A DNA stretch of 64,000 bases from an uncultured Fulvivirga sp. GTDB lineage: Bacteria; Bacteroidota; Bacteroidia; Cytophagales; Cyclobacteriaceae. Below the pieces are notes generated by a model that saw nothing but the letters and a program-made list of their open reading frames with translations, was not told where the DNA came from and did no database searches. The position numbers and the translations under genes are program-made. Shown here piece after piece: positions 1 to 8,029 of this stretch. Numbering within the stretch: the first letter of the stretch is position 1; each line of letters begins with the position of its first letter. Location: positions 992,001 to 1,056,000 of the forward strand of contig CANMSE010000001.1 of assembly GCA_947500555.1 (NCBI GenBank). The letters run 5' to 3'.

Positions 1-365
1 TTAAAAACTTCAATGTGTCGGTGAAGGAAGTGGGAGATAAAATCATCTTCATGCGTAAGCTAAAGGAAGGAGGGAGTGAGCACAGCTTTGGTATTCACGT
101 AGCTCAACTGGCTGGAATGCCAAATAAAATAGTGATTCGTGCTAATGAGATCATGCACTTCCTTGAAAAGGATAAAAGTAAAAACGACACTGGAAAGAAA
201 TTAGAAGAAGTACCAAAGGCCAATTATCAGATGAATCTGTTCGAAGCAGACCCGCGCTTCAAAGAAGTCATGCAACTCATGGAGGTGCTTGACATCAATA
301 CTATTTCTCCTGTTGAGGCGCTGTTGAAGTTAAATGAGATTAAGGGGCTTTTGGATAAGAAATAG
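1..365 (+). CDS. mutS: DNA mismatch repair protein MutS, C-terminal part (5' truncated by window edge)
   Basis: The reading frame is open from the left edge (KNFNVSVKEV precedes the first listed GTG), so this is the end of a longer gene and the listed start is not real. The visible residues match the end of the MutS ATPase domain and its C-terminal dimerisation tail, including the segment SFGIHVAQLAGMP found in MutS proteins just after the ATPase core. MutS recognises mismatches and recruits MutL. The last 50 residues form a helical tail typical of Bacteroidota MutS. The gene ends about 210 bases before a convergent lipoprotein gene. Confidence 0.93.
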   Translation, partial: KNFNVSVKEVGDKIIFMRKLKEGGSEHSFGIHVAQLAGMPNKIVIRANEIMHFLEKDKSKNDTGKKLEEVPKANYQMNLFEADPRFKEVMQLMEVLDINTISPVEALLKLNEIKGLLDKK

Positions 366-417
366 TGGGTTCGATTATTCTTGATTTATACGATTGAATT
401 AATTCAACTATGTTCTT

Positions 418-507
418 GTCACATTTTGGCTTGTCAAAATGTATTCCTTTTGCTTAAATACATATTTTGACAAGCCTTCCGCCCCCTTTAGGCGGGTTCA
501 ATGTGAC
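418..507. repeat. Nested inverted repeats between mutS and the convergent lipoprotein gene
   Basis: Three nested pairs of arms are visible: GTCACATT (418-425) with AATGTGAC (500-507); GGCTTGTCAAAATGTAT (428-444) with ATACATATTTTGACAAGCC (458-476, two extra bases); and CCGCC (479-483) with GGCGG (491-495). Folded, it would be a branched structure between two converging genes. It may act as a bidirectional terminator or be a small palindromic repeat. There is no T-rich tract next to the outer arms, so a simple intrinsic terminator is not clearly supported. Confidence 0.6.
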
Positions 508-576
508 GTTGATCTTATGCTTTATACCTTAAACTCGATGGAGTCATAGAATATTAAGTCAGGTTCCCTGCATCAA

Positions 577-2544
577 CTAGGGTAATTTTATTTCACCACT
601 TGCATTATTTTGAAAGGTGTTTGTGTCATTATTTTGAAAGGGATTAAATTTTCCAAGTCTTATAACTGCACCATAGCCAGCACTGTTACTTAAAGTATTG
701 TCTATGAATCGATAGTTATTATTGGGGCTTGGGTCGGAATCAGAACCACCATTTAAAACAATATTTGCCTTTTCAATTAAGAATGCATTTTGGCCACCAT
801 CACTAATTTGGCAGTTACTCATATCGTATCGTCCTGAAAGTTCTATTCCGTTCCATGATCCTGCACCTTCATTTATCCCTTTAAAAATGATTGGTAACTC
901 TGACGTACCGTTTGCTGTTAGTTTAGCAAAACTTACAATTAAACCGGTATTATCTGTAAATTCCATCACAACACCTGGGTCTATTTGTAAATCTCCTAAC
1001 ACTATAAGATTAGAGACATTATGATATGCGGCATCGTTGGCTAGAGGAAAGACCCTTCCGCCTTGAATAGTAGAGTTATCTCGTAATATCACAGCGTTTT
1101 CTGACCAGCTGTTATTAACATTTCTAATGTTTACAAAGCCCAATTGACTCGTTGGTATACTTAGGTCATAAAGGCTAATATTTTCGAAAGTGCTTGATTG
1201 TATATTCACCTGAGTACTAGGTGGAGATATAGGTGAAATATAAATACCATGTCCACTGCTATTTGTGATGTTGCTGCTAGACATATCCAGTACACCACCA
1301 ACATATACTGCTGTTTTTTCTGGAGTTGTAAAGCTTCCAGTATCGTGTATAGAGCTTCCAGCTCCTTGAATGGTTGCATTATTTAAAGTCAGATTATTAG
1401 TTGCTGCAACTCCCTTCCAGGGGACATCATTCCAACCTTCAATAATTGCATTGCTTAACTCAATTGAAGGTGCTACTATACCTGTATTTTCACTCAAATA
1501 AATGGTAGATCCAATTATTGAAACATTTCCGCCAGCTGTAAAACTTTTATCAAGCAAGTATTTTTTGCCTCCAAAAAGGAATAAACTTAGTGAACCATCC
1601 GTTATAGTCGAACCTTTTGTTGATATTTCTATATAGTCGTAGTTATCATCATTGGCAAATACTTTATTGGTCAATCCAATTAGGTTTATGGGAGCTTTTG
1701 CTGGGATGGAGTAGTTCGTAACTATAATTTGGCCTGAAGTAATATCTGGAGCTGCCGTTTCATGAAATAGTACACCAAGGGAGTTGCTTGCGTCTTCATT
1801 TTGTCTTATTTCTATAGTTCCACTTCCTAAACTTCCCTGATTGATCACAGTGATGGCAGCGGTTTCTGTTTGCCCTTCAAATAGTTGAGAACCTCCATGT
1901 AGAATTTCTAGACGTTCGGGTGAATTTATTACACCTCCATCTACAAGTACGCCTTTCCAAGAGTTTTCATTACTTGCACGAATTGTAGTAAACTGCTGAA
2001 CATCTAAAGTCCCTTTTACAATTAGTCCCGCAGTTTCTGCAAAGGCAATTTCAATGAACCCGCTGCTGGTACTTAAAGTAGTCTCTGACGATATAATTAG
2101 ATCTTGATTGACAATATAATCGGGGCCAGAGTCATTTATATCTTCTAGTAATAAAAAATTAGAGGTAAAAGAAGCTGCATTTAGTTCGATCCCTCCTTCT
2201 ACGGTCACTTGGACACCTGAGGTATTAATTCTATCTCCTGATCTTACTGAAAGTTCAAAACTGTAAAACCCTGTCCTTGGTGGTGTAAAGGTCACAATGG
2301 CCTCAGAAGTGCTACTGAGATTAATATTTTCAGTACCAAGATACTCCCATTCATACCTGAATCCTTCTGGACCTGTAGAAGCTGAACCGTCTAGAGTAAC
2401 CAACGTGAGAGGACTAACTGTCTGAGGCTCACCAGCATCGGCTGTTAAGAGAGTTGGAGCTATCGAGTCATCTTCATCATCACTGCAGCTACTGAATGCT
2501 AAAATTAGACTTAAAATGCAAAGGTAAATAGGTTTCGTTTTCAT
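577..2544 (-). CDS. Outer-surface lipoprotein with PKD-like domain and right-handed beta-helix
   Basis: The protein has 655 residues. An N-terminal signal peptide ends in a lipobox (LAFSSC) followed by the acidic run DDEDD, the usual signal in Bacteroidota for export to the cell surface. Residues about 30-115 resemble a PKD/Ig-like domain (LDGSAS near a GFRYEWEY strand). The rest consists of many short polar strands rich in N, G, S and T, as expected for a parallel beta-helix. Such proteins commonly bind or process polysaccharides, but no catalytic residues can be assigned. It is monocistronic and divergent from the kinase gene at 2681. Exact function unknown. Confidence 0.75.
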   Translation of the reverse strand: MKTKPIYLCILSLILAFSSCSDDEDDSIAPTLLTADAGEPQTVSPLTLVTLDGSASTGPEGFRYEWEYLGTENINLSSTSEAIVTFTPPRTGFYSFELSVRSGDRINTSGVQVTVEGGIELNAASFTSNFLLLEDINDSGPDYIVNQDLIISSETTLSTSSGFIEIAFAETAGLIVKGTLDVQQFTTIRASNENSWKGVLVDGGVINSPERLEILHGGSQLFEGQTETAAITVINQGSLGSGTIEIRQNEDASNSLGVLFHETAAPDITSGQIIVTNYSIPAKAPINLIGLTNKVFANDDNYDYIEISTKGSTITDGSLSLFLFGGKKYLLDKSFTAGGNVSIIGSTIYLSENTGIVAPSIELSNAIIEGWNDVPWKGVAATNNLTLNNATIQGAGSSIHDTGSFTTPEKTAVYVGGVLDMSSSNITNSSGHGIYISPISPPSTQVNIQSSTFENISLYDLSIPTSQLGFVNIRNVNNSWSENAVILRDNSTIQGGRVFPLANDAAYHNVSNLIVLGDLQIDPGVVMEFTDNTGLIVSFAKLTANGTSELPIIFKGINEGAGSWNGIELSGRYDMSNCQISDGGQNAFLIEKANIVLNGGSDSDPSPNNNYRFIDNTLSNSAGYGAVIRLGKFNPFQNNDTNTFQNNASGEIKLP

Positions 2545-2680
2545 GGCTAAGTTATTTTTTGTCGTAAATAAACCATAAAAAGGTATCTTTAAGGGACGGA
2601 TTTTACCTGTTTACATTTCTTTTTTGTGAAGGGGCTGAATTCTTTTGTGAATGTATTCAGCTGATGACATTTATATAATC

Positions 2681-4774
2681 ATGAAATATTTCTACCTATT
2701 AACCATCCCAATTTTCCTATTTCAATCCATGTATGCTCAAGACTTTCAGGTTCAGCAGCAATTGGTTATTGACTCTTTAAGTCAAATAATAAGAGCTGAC
2801 AGAAGTGATACTACTAATGCCAATGCTTATTTGGGTCTAAGCGAAATATTGTATGTTAACAATTTAGATACAATGAAGATACTTTGTGAAAAGGCAAAAG
2901 CTATTGCAGAAGTCAATTTGCAGAAAAGTTCATTAACACCTCCCGAAACAAAGGCTTTTAAGGTAATTCTTTCGCAGTCACTTACCAATATTGGATATTA
3001 CTATGGCGAAATTGGCGACCTCGAAAAGCAGGAGGAAATGTACTTGAAAGGGTTAGATCTTATTAAAGAGGTTGGGAAAAAAATTGATATAGCGGCAACA
3101 TTGAACAATGTTGGGTATCTATATGGCCAACTAGGAGAAATTGAAAAACAAAAAAAATACTATCTCGAAAGTCTCAATATAAGAAAAGAGATAGAAGATG
3201 AGGAAGGTACTGCCTTGTCTTTATATAACCTTGGACTTTTGCTATATAACCAGGGAGATATCACGTTGGCTCTAGACCATCTGTTCGAAGCACTGAAAAT
3301 TCAAGAAAAGATTGACAAAAAGGATGATATAGCCTCTACATTAAACTCTTTAGGATATATATATGGTCAGCAAGGTGAAATAGAAAAGCAGAGGGATTTC
3401 TATTTGAAGAGCTTAGTGATTAGTGAGGAAACAAATAATAAGCCTGGTGTGGCCATTATTTACAATAATTTAGGAAGTATCTATAAGGAGCAGAATGAAT
3501 ACGACAGGGCGTTAGAATACTTTAATAATTGCCTAAGTCTGTCTGAAGAAATTGGCTTGATAAGAGGAGTATCAAACTCGCTAAATAATATAGGTACCAT
3601 TTATGAAGCGCAGGGTAAGATTCCAGTAGCTCTCGAGTATTTTCGAAGAAGTTTGCAAATAAGAGAAGATATCAATGACCATGTTGGAATCATCAATTCA
3701 TTGCTCTCAGTGGGGAGAATTCTATTTAAGCAGGGTGAAGTAAAGAAGGCAAATAATCGAGCCTTAGAAGCGCTTGAACTGTCGAAAAAAATTGGATTTA
3801 CTGATGAGATAAAGCTGTCTGCAGATTTGTTGCAAAAGACTTATAAATCGATGGGTAAATATAAAGAAGGTTGGGAAGCATATGAATTGCACATTAATAT
3901 GCGAGATAGTGTTAATAATATTGAAACGCAAAAAACTGCCATTGAACAAAGTCTCAAATATGAGTTTGAAAAGAAGGAGGCACTTGCAGCAGCAGCGCGT
4001 GAAAAGGAAGTAGTACTTGCCAAAGCTGAATCAAATAGACAAAAAATTATAATTTGGTCTGTGTCAATAGGCTTACTTTTGATTGTCATTTTTTCTTTAA
4101 TCATTTACAACAGATTGAAAGTTACCCGTAAACAGAAAATACTAATTGAGAAGAAAAATAAGGAGAATGAATTATTACTTGGTGAGATTCATCATAGGGT
4201 AAAGAATAATCTTCAAGTCATTTCAAGTTTATTAAGTCTTCAAGAAGCCAATATTACAGATGAAACGGCAAAGGCTGCCATTTTAGATGGAAAAGAAAGG
4301 GTGCACTCGATGGGCCTAATTCATAAAATGTTGTATCAGCAGAATGACTTTTCAGGTATCGATATGGGTGAATATATAAAAACTCTTGTGACCGGATTGC
4401 TAGATAGTTTTGGTAAAAATCCAGATCAATTTGAATTAAATTATGACATTGAAGATATTCATCTGGATGTCGATACTGCAATTCCTTTAGGTCTTATATT
4501 GAATGAACTTGTTGTGAATTCTCTCAAACATGCCTTTCAATCTATAGAAAATCCAAAAATCGGCCTGAAATTACATGAGAGAAATAATAAATTGATATTA
4601 GAAATTAGTGACAATGGCAAGGGAGATCTCGGTAAGGTTGAATCTTCAACATCTTTCGGAATGAAATTGGTAAAGTCCTTCTGTCGGCAATTAAACGGCA
4701 AGTTTTCTATGGAGCAAATGGATGGTCTATCAAGTAAAGTTGTTATTAATGATTACAAGATGATGTCTGTATGA
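2681..4774 (+). CDS. TPR-repeat sensor histidine kinase (HisKA_2 type)
   Basis: The start at 2681 is chosen over the listed 2651 because it begins a clean signal peptide (MKYFYLLTIPIFLFQSMYAQ). About seven tetratricopeptide repeats follow (repeated NNVGYLYGQLGEIEKQ-like units) in the periplasm, then a coiled coil, one membrane helix (IIIWSVSIGLLLIVIFSLIIY), and a cytoplasmic HisKA_2 dimerisation domain with the phospho-acceptor motif EIHHRVKNNLQ. A C-terminal HATPase domain has N-box NELVVNSLKHAF and the G box SDNGKG. The ATGA overlap with the next gene, a LytTR response regulator, indicates a two-component pair. The input signal is unknown; TPRs suggest a protein or peptide partner. Confidence 0.9.
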   Translation: MKYFYLLTIPIFLFQSMYAQDFQVQQQLVIDSLSQIIRADRSDTTNANAYLGLSEILYVNNLDTMKILCEKAKAIAEVNLQKSSLTPPETKAFKVILSQSLTNIGYYYGEIGDLEKQEEMYLKGLDLIKEVGKKIDIAATLNNVGYLYGQLGEIEKQKKYYLESLNIRKEIEDEEGTALSLYNLGLLLYNQGDITLALDHLFEALKIQEKIDKKDDIASTLNSLGYIYGQQGEIEKQRDFYLKSLVISEETNNKPGVAIIYNNLGSIYKEQNEYDRALEYFNNCLSLSEEIGLIRGVSNSLNNIGTIYEAQGKIPVALEYFRRSLQIREDINDHVGIINSLLSVGRILFKQGEVKKANNRALEALELSKKIGFTDEIKLSADLLQKTYKSMGKYKEGWEAYELHINMRDSVNNIETQKTAIEQSLKYEFEKKEALAAAAREKEVVLAKAESNRQKIIIWSVSIGLLLIVIFSLIIYNRLKVTRKQKILIEKKNKENELLLGEIHHRVKNNLQVISSLLSLQEANITDETAKAAILDGKERVHSMGLIHKMLYQQNDFSGIDMGEYIKTLVTGLLDSFGKNPDQFELNYDIEDIHLDVDTAIPLGLILNELVVNSLKHAFQSIENPKIGLKLHERNNKLILEISDNGKGDLGKVESSTSFGMKLVKSFCRQLNGKFSMEQMDGLSSKVVINDYKMMSV

Positions 4775-5481
4775 ATATTTTGATTGTAGAGGATGAAGTA
4801 ATTGTTGCAGAAGACTTAGCAAATGATCTAAAAAACATGGGGTTTGAAGTTGTGGATATTGCAATTTCAAGTGAAGAGTGCTTTTTATCTTTTGAGAAAA
4901 AGCGTCCCGATGTTATTCTTATGGATATAAGGATAAAGGGAGATATCAACGGTATTGAATTAGCGAATCGCCTTCGTGAAAAATCAGAAATACCTATAAT
5001 TTATTTAACTTCTAACACAGATCCAGCTACCATAAAAGAAGCTATCGAAAGTAGGCCGCAAGCTTTCATTTCTAAACCATACAATAGAAAAGATTTAAAG
5101 GCAGCGCTGGAACTTGCTTTTATGAAGCATAATGAAGCTCAATTGGAAAGATTTACAGGACAACCTTTAGATTCTTCTGTCTTTGTCAAGGATGGTGATT
5201 TTTATAAACGATTGAATCTAAGTGAGATTCTTTATATCGAAGCATCCGGAAGTTACTGCAATGTTTTTACATCAAAAAAAACATATGTTTTATCCTTTAA
5301 CTTGCACAGTTTTGAAGGTAAAATTATGAATTCAAGTTTCGTTAGAATCCATAGATCTTATATCGTAAATGTAAATAACATAGAAGGGTTAGGACATAAT
5401 ACAGTAGTTATTAACGATAAAGAGTTTCCCATAAGCCTTTCTTACAGGGAAGAAGTTGTAAAACTCTTTCATAAACTTTAA
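4771..5481 (+). CDS. LytTR-family response regulator
   Basis: 236 residues. The N-terminal receiver domain has the acidic pair at ED7-8, phospho-acceptor D52 (ILMDIRIKGD), the switch Thr (YLTSN) and conserved Lys (ISKPYN). The C-terminal LytTR DNA-binding domain starts near residue 135 (VFVKDGDFYKRLNLSEILYIEASGSY) and continues through HRSYIVNVNNIEG. It overlaps the upstream kinase by four bases (ATGA), which argues for translational coupling. LytTR regulators normally bind pairs of 9-bp direct repeats. Target genes are not apparent from the sequence. Confidence 0.93.
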   Translation: MNILIVEDEVIVAEDLANDLKNMGFEVVDIAISSEECFLSFEKKRPDVILMDIRIKGDINGIELANRLREKSEIPIIYLTSNTDPATIKEAIESRPQAFISKPYNRKDLKAALELAFMKHNEAQLERFTGQPLDSSVFVKDGDFYKRLNLSEILYIEASGSYCNVFTSKKTYVLSFNLHSFEGKIMNSSFVRIHRSYIVNVNNIEGLGHNTVVINDKEFPISLSYREEVVKLFHKL

Positions 5482-5514
5482 TTATTACTAAGGACTGTAG
5501 TCAGAAGCAGATAA

Positions 5515-5548
5515 TTAACACTTCTCCTGCAACAATTTATTACCTTTG
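5515..5548 (+). promoter_or_regulatory. Candidate Bacteroidota promoter for the acyl-CoA desaturase
   Basis: TACCTTTG at 5541-5548 fits the TAnnTTTG -7 element used by Bacteroidota primary sigma factor, 26 bases before the desaturase ATG. A weak -33 element (TTAACA, 5515-5520) lies 20 bases upstream. Confidence 0.5.
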
Positions 5549-5573
5549 CAACTCATTTGAACATCACTGAATT

Positions 5574-6500
5574 ATGGCAGAAACTGTAATTTTAGAAAAA
5601 AGAAGAAAACCTATTCTTAAGCAGGAGATCGCTTTCACAATAGTACATCTCATACCTTTGGCAGCAATCTGGACGGGAGCTACTATCTATGATTGGGCCA
5701 TATGCATCTTTCTATACTTCTTTCGTATGTTCTGGATAACGGGTGGTTACCATCGTTATTTTGCTCACAAAACTTATAAAACCTCTCGATGGTTTCAGTT
5801 TATCATCGCTTTTATGGCACAGACCTCAGCGCAAAAAGGAGCATTATGGTGGGCTGCTCATCACCGCCATCATCATCGTCATAGCGATACGCCAAAAGAT
5901 CCGCACTCCATGAAACTCTACGGGTTTTGGTACTCGCATGTAGGGTGGATTATAGGTCCTGATTATAAAGAAACGGATTTCAAAACAATCGGAGATTATG
6001 CTAAATACCCCGAGCTCGTTTGGCTCAATAAACATTATCTAGTACCTCCGACTACGCTGGCACTTGTGGTTATGGCACTAGGAGGATATTTCAATGGAGG
6101 TAGTGTCTTATTAATGTTTAGTTCTTATGGCTTTTCTGCACTTTTTATTGGATTCTTCTTAAGTACGGTTTTAACTTATCATGGGACGTTTACTATCAAC
6201 TCTATCATGCATAAGTTTGGAAGTCAACGTTATGAGTCTGGTGACGAGTCTAAAAACAGCCTCTGGTTGGCTCTTTTGACATTAGGTGAAGGATGGCATA
6301 ATAATCACCACTATTATGAGTCAGCCGCCAGGCAAGGATTTTTCTGGTGGGAGATTGACATTACGTTCTATATTCTAAAAGTATTCAGCTGGGTAGGTTT
6401 GATTTGGGACCTGCGAGGTGTTCCAAAACACATCAAGTATTCTAAAAATAAGGAACAGGCCAAGCAGATGGCGGCTGAAATGAAAAAGGAGGCAGCCTGA
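5574..6500 (+). CDS. Acyl-CoA desaturase (delta-9, stearoyl-CoA desaturase type)
   Basis: 308 residues, an integral membrane di-iron enzyme that introduces a double bond into saturated acyl chains. The three histidine boxes are intact: HRYFAH (60-65), HHRHHH (96-101) and HNNHH in GEGWHNNHHYY. Hydrophobic stretches near residues 20-50 and 165-205 fit the usual four transmembrane helices. The short alanine- and lysine-rich tail is cytoplasmic. It has its own candidate promoter. Together with the second, differently built desaturase at 8030 it would set membrane unsaturation. Regiospecificity is inferred from family only. Confidence 0.92.
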   Translation: MAETVILEKRRKPILKQEIAFTIVHLIPLAAIWTGATIYDWAICIFLYFFRMFWITGGYHRYFAHKTYKTSRWFQFIIAFMAQTSAQKGALWWAAHHRHHHRHSDTPKDPHSMKLYGFWYSHVGWIIGPDYKETDFKTIGDYAKYPELVWLNKHYLVPPTTLALVVMALGGYFNGGSVLLMFSSYGFSALFIGFFLSTVLTYHGTFTINSIMHKFGSQRYESGDESKNSLWLALLTLGEGWHNNHHYYESAARQGFFWWEIDITFYILKVFSWVGLIWDLRGVPKHIKYSKNKEQAKQMAAEMKKEAA

Positions 6501-6574
6501 TAAATCATCATTTACTCTTCTGGTTACAATTTTGTATCTTACTCCATTCAGAAGTATAAAATTAGATTCTTACG

Positions 6575-7180
6575 TTGGCCAAAGGTTTACCTTTTCTTTT
6601 TACATTTTTTATTCTCCTAATTGGGGAATTACAGGCGCAGAAGGCCGCTTATAAAACGTACCCAAATGAAGTTCAAGAGTCGATACTGCACGCATTAAGC
6701 TTTTTTCCAGAGTTAGATGATTATTCCATTGAATTTAAGTTCAGAAAAAGTCTTAAAAATAGAGTAATGCAGGCTCAGCCCAAGATCAAGACTTTTTTTA
6801 GAAGTAAGGAAAAACGTCACTACAAAATAACTATGAGCAAAAATCTAGTGATGAAGGACACGACTATGACGTTAGATCAGCTCCCGCTTGAAATCTTAGT
6901 TGGGTGGTTTGCTCACGAATTAGGCCATATTATGGACTATAAAGATAGAAGTGCAGGTAACTTGTTAGGTTTTGCTATTAAGTACCTTACTTCCAAACCT
7001 TTTATTAAGCATTCCGAATTAAGGGCTGATGCGCTAGCGGCTGATAATGGCTGCGCAAAGCACCTTATAAGGACCAAGAAATTCATTCTTTTTGACTCTC
7101 GTTTTTCAAAAGAATACAAAGCTAAGATCAAAGAGCTGTACCCTTCGCCCGAAGAGATAACAGCAATGCTTCAGAAATAA
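6575..7180 (+). CDS. Secreted HEXXH zinc metallopeptidase
   Basis: The only plausible start after an in-frame TAG at 6563 is TTG at 6575; it begins a convincing signal peptide (LPFLFTFFILLIGELQAQ). The mature part contains WFAHELGHIMDY, an HEXXH zinc-binding helix, and downstream HSELRADALAADNGC, whose glutamate is a likely third ligand as in M48-like and related Bacteroidota peptidases. At 201 residues it is close to the size of a single catalytic domain. Substrate unknown; location periplasmic or surface-anchored. It ends before the tRNA operon promoter. Confidence 0.75.
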   Translation: MAKGLPFLFTFFILLIGELQAQKAAYKTYPNEVQESILHALSFFPELDDYSIEFKFRKSLKNRVMQAQPKIKTFFRSKEKRHYKITMSKNLVMKDTTMTLDQLPLEILVGWFAHELGHIMDYKDRSAGNLLGFAIKYLTSKPFIKHSELRADALAADNGCAKHLIRTKKFILFDSRFSKEYKAKIKELYPSPEEITAMLQK

Positions 7181-7199
7181 TTATTTTAACAGAATCATA

Positions 7200-7229
7200 T
7201 TGCAAATTAAAATGGCTTGTTTAAATTTG
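7200..7229 (+). promoter_or_regulatory. Candidate promoter of the tRNA-Gly/tRNA-Leu operon
   Basis: TTG at 7200-7202 and TAAATTTG at 7222-7229 are separated by 19 bases, an exact match to the Bacteroidota -33/-7 consensus. Transcription would start near 7236 and run through a small hairpin (GAGGG/CCCTC, 7239-7254) before tRNA-Gly. Confidence 0.65.
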
Positions 7230-7269
7230 CACCCACTTGAGGGAAACGTCCCTCTAAGAATTTTAAAAG

Positions 7270-7291
7270 CGATTCCGATATTATCGGGAAG
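7270..7291. repeat. Short GATA-type palindrome upstream of tRNA-Gly
   Basis: The stretch TTCCGATATTATCGGGAA is a near-perfect palindrome resembling the exact one at 7874-7889 (CCCGATAGCTATCGGG). Both lie next to tRNA sequence. Confidence 0.5.
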
Positions 7292-7301
7292 CTAGTAATA
7301 A

Positions 7302-7377
7302 GCGAGAGTAGCTCAGCTGGTAGAGCGCAACCTTGCCAAGGTTGAGGTCGCGGGTTCGAACCCCGTCTCCCGCTCCA
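7302..7377 (+). tRNA. tRNA-Gly (anticodon GCC)
   Basis: Cloverleaf by eye: acceptor arm GCGAGAG with CTCCCGC, D arm with AGCTCAGCTGGTAGAGC, anticodon stem CAACC/GGTTG with loop TTGCCAA (anticodon GCC), T arm GCGGGTTCGAACCCCGT. CCA is encoded (7375-7377). Position 4 in the acceptor stem is A opposite C69, a mismatch where a G-C pair would be expected. Confidence 0.95.
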
Positions 7378-7403
7378 AAAGGCCTGCGAAAGCAGGCTTT
7401 CTT
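7378..7403 (+). terminator. Hairpin after tRNA-Gly
   Basis: GCCTGC-GAAA-GCAGGC (7382-7397) followed by TTTCTT. A GNRA-type loop makes it very stable. It could terminate transcription or be a processing hairpin between the two tRNAs. A second weak hairpin (AAACTACA/TGTAGTTT) follows. Confidence 0.55.
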
Positions 7404-7456
7404 ATTGAAAGCACTAAACTACACTATGTAGTTTACGCCTGCCTTTTGGCAGATAA

Positions 7457-7541
7457 GCCCGGGTGGTGGAATTGGTAGACACGCAGGACTTAAAATCCTG
7501 TGGGCATTGCGCCCGTGCGGGTTCAAGTCCCGCCCCGGGTA
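7457..7541 (+). tRNA. tRNA-Leu (anticodon TAA)
   Basis: Class II tRNA with long variable arm (GTGGGCATTGCGCCCGT region). Acceptor GCCCGGG pairs with CCCGGGT (G1-U72 wobble), anticodon stem CAGGA/TCCTG with loop CTTAAAA, T arm GCGGGTTCAAGTCCCGC. The discriminator A73 is followed by CGA, so CCA is not encoded. The ORF listed at 7463-7648 is only a translation of this tRNA. Confidence 0.95.
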
Positions 7542-7542
7542 C

Positions 7543-7576
7543 GAAACCTCGACATGATTGTCGAGGTTTTGTTTTA
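7543..7576 (+). terminator. Intrinsic terminator after tRNA-Leu
   Basis: AACCTCGACA-TGAT-TGTCGAGGTT followed by TTGTTTT. It directly abuts the tRNA 3' end. An almost identical copy sits at 7908-7938 as part of the duplicated block. Confidence 0.75.
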
Positions 7577-7578
7577 CT

Positions 7579-7881
7579 ATGGCAGCAGTATATATTTTAT
7601 ATTCTCAACAAGCAAACAAGTTTTATACTGGGAGTTGTCTCGATTTAGATATACGTCTGAAAGAGCATCGCGATAAAAATTATAAGCAAAGCTTTACTTC
7701 TAGATACGAGGATTGGGAGTTGTACTTAGTGATTGATGACTTAAGTTATAATCAGGCTCGAGCTGTTGAAAATCATATTAAGAAAATGAAGAGCTCCACT
7801 TATATTCAAAACTTGCTTAAACACGAGGAAATGATAGGGAGATTGAAGGTAAAATATCAAGGTGCGGGTTCATCCCGATAG
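7579..7881 (+). CDS. Small GIY-YIG nuclease flanked by tRNA-Leu 3'-end repeats
   Basis: ATG at 7579 is preferred over the listed TTG, giving 100 residues. It is a minimal GIY-YIG domain: VYILYS (GIY), KFYTGSC (YIG), catalytic Arg in DIRLKEHR, and Glu in AVENHIKK. This stand-alone family (URI/UPF0213-like) is of unknown cellular role. The gene lies just behind the tRNA-Leu terminator, and its last codons (GAGSSR, stop) are read from a repeated copy of the tRNA T-arm into which a 17-bp palindromic stretch has replaced two bases. The arrangement suggests duplication or mobility at the tRNA 3' end. Nuclease activity is inferred from motifs only. Confidence 0.8.
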   Translation: MAAVYILYSQQANKFYTGSCLDLDIRLKEHRDKNYKQSFTSRYEDWELYLVIDDLSYNQARAVENHIKKMKSSTYIQNLLKHEEMIGRLKVKYQGAGSSR

Positions 7882-8011
7882 CTATCGGGTCCCGCCCCGG
7901 GTACGAAACCTCGACATAATTGTCGAGGTTTTGTTTTACTATGGCAGCAGTATATATTTTGTATTCTCAACAAGCGAACAAGTTTTATACTGGTAGCTGT
8001 CTCGATTTAGA
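7862..8011 (+). repeat. Second copy of tRNA-Leu 3' end, terminator and GIY-YIG gene start
   Basis: GTGCGGGTTCA (7862-7872) repeats tRNA positions 7515-7525; after a 17-bp stretch TCCCGATAGCTATCGGG, 7890-8011 repeats 7528-7649 at an offset of 362 bases. By eye 117 of 122 bases match, covering the T-arm and acceptor strand, the terminator hairpin and the first 23 codons of the nuclease. Homology stops abruptly at 8011/7649. Together with the first copy it forms direct repeats bracketing the intact nuclease gene. Confidence 0.9.
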
Positions 8012-8021
8012 CAGCTTCTAA
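7941..8021 (+). pseudogene. Truncated second GIY-YIG gene copy
   Basis: The second repeat carries the nuclease start (MAAVYILYSQQANKFYTGSCLDLD) then runs into unrelated sequence and a stop after 26 codons. It keeps the GIY and YIG motifs but lacks the catalytic Arg and Glu, so it cannot encode a nuclease. It ends a few bases before the convergent desaturase stop. Confidence 0.8.
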
Positions 8022-8029
8022 TATGACCC

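Noticed and set aside
2681-5481. CRISPR-like repeats suggested by recurring NNVGYLYGQ-coding DNA
   Set aside because: They are tetratricopeptide repeats within a coding region, with variable DNA and no spacers.
7463-7648. ORF on the plus strand (MVELVDTQDLKSCGHCARAGSSPAPGTK)
   Set aside because: It is a translation of tRNA-Leu and its terminator, a well-known false gene.
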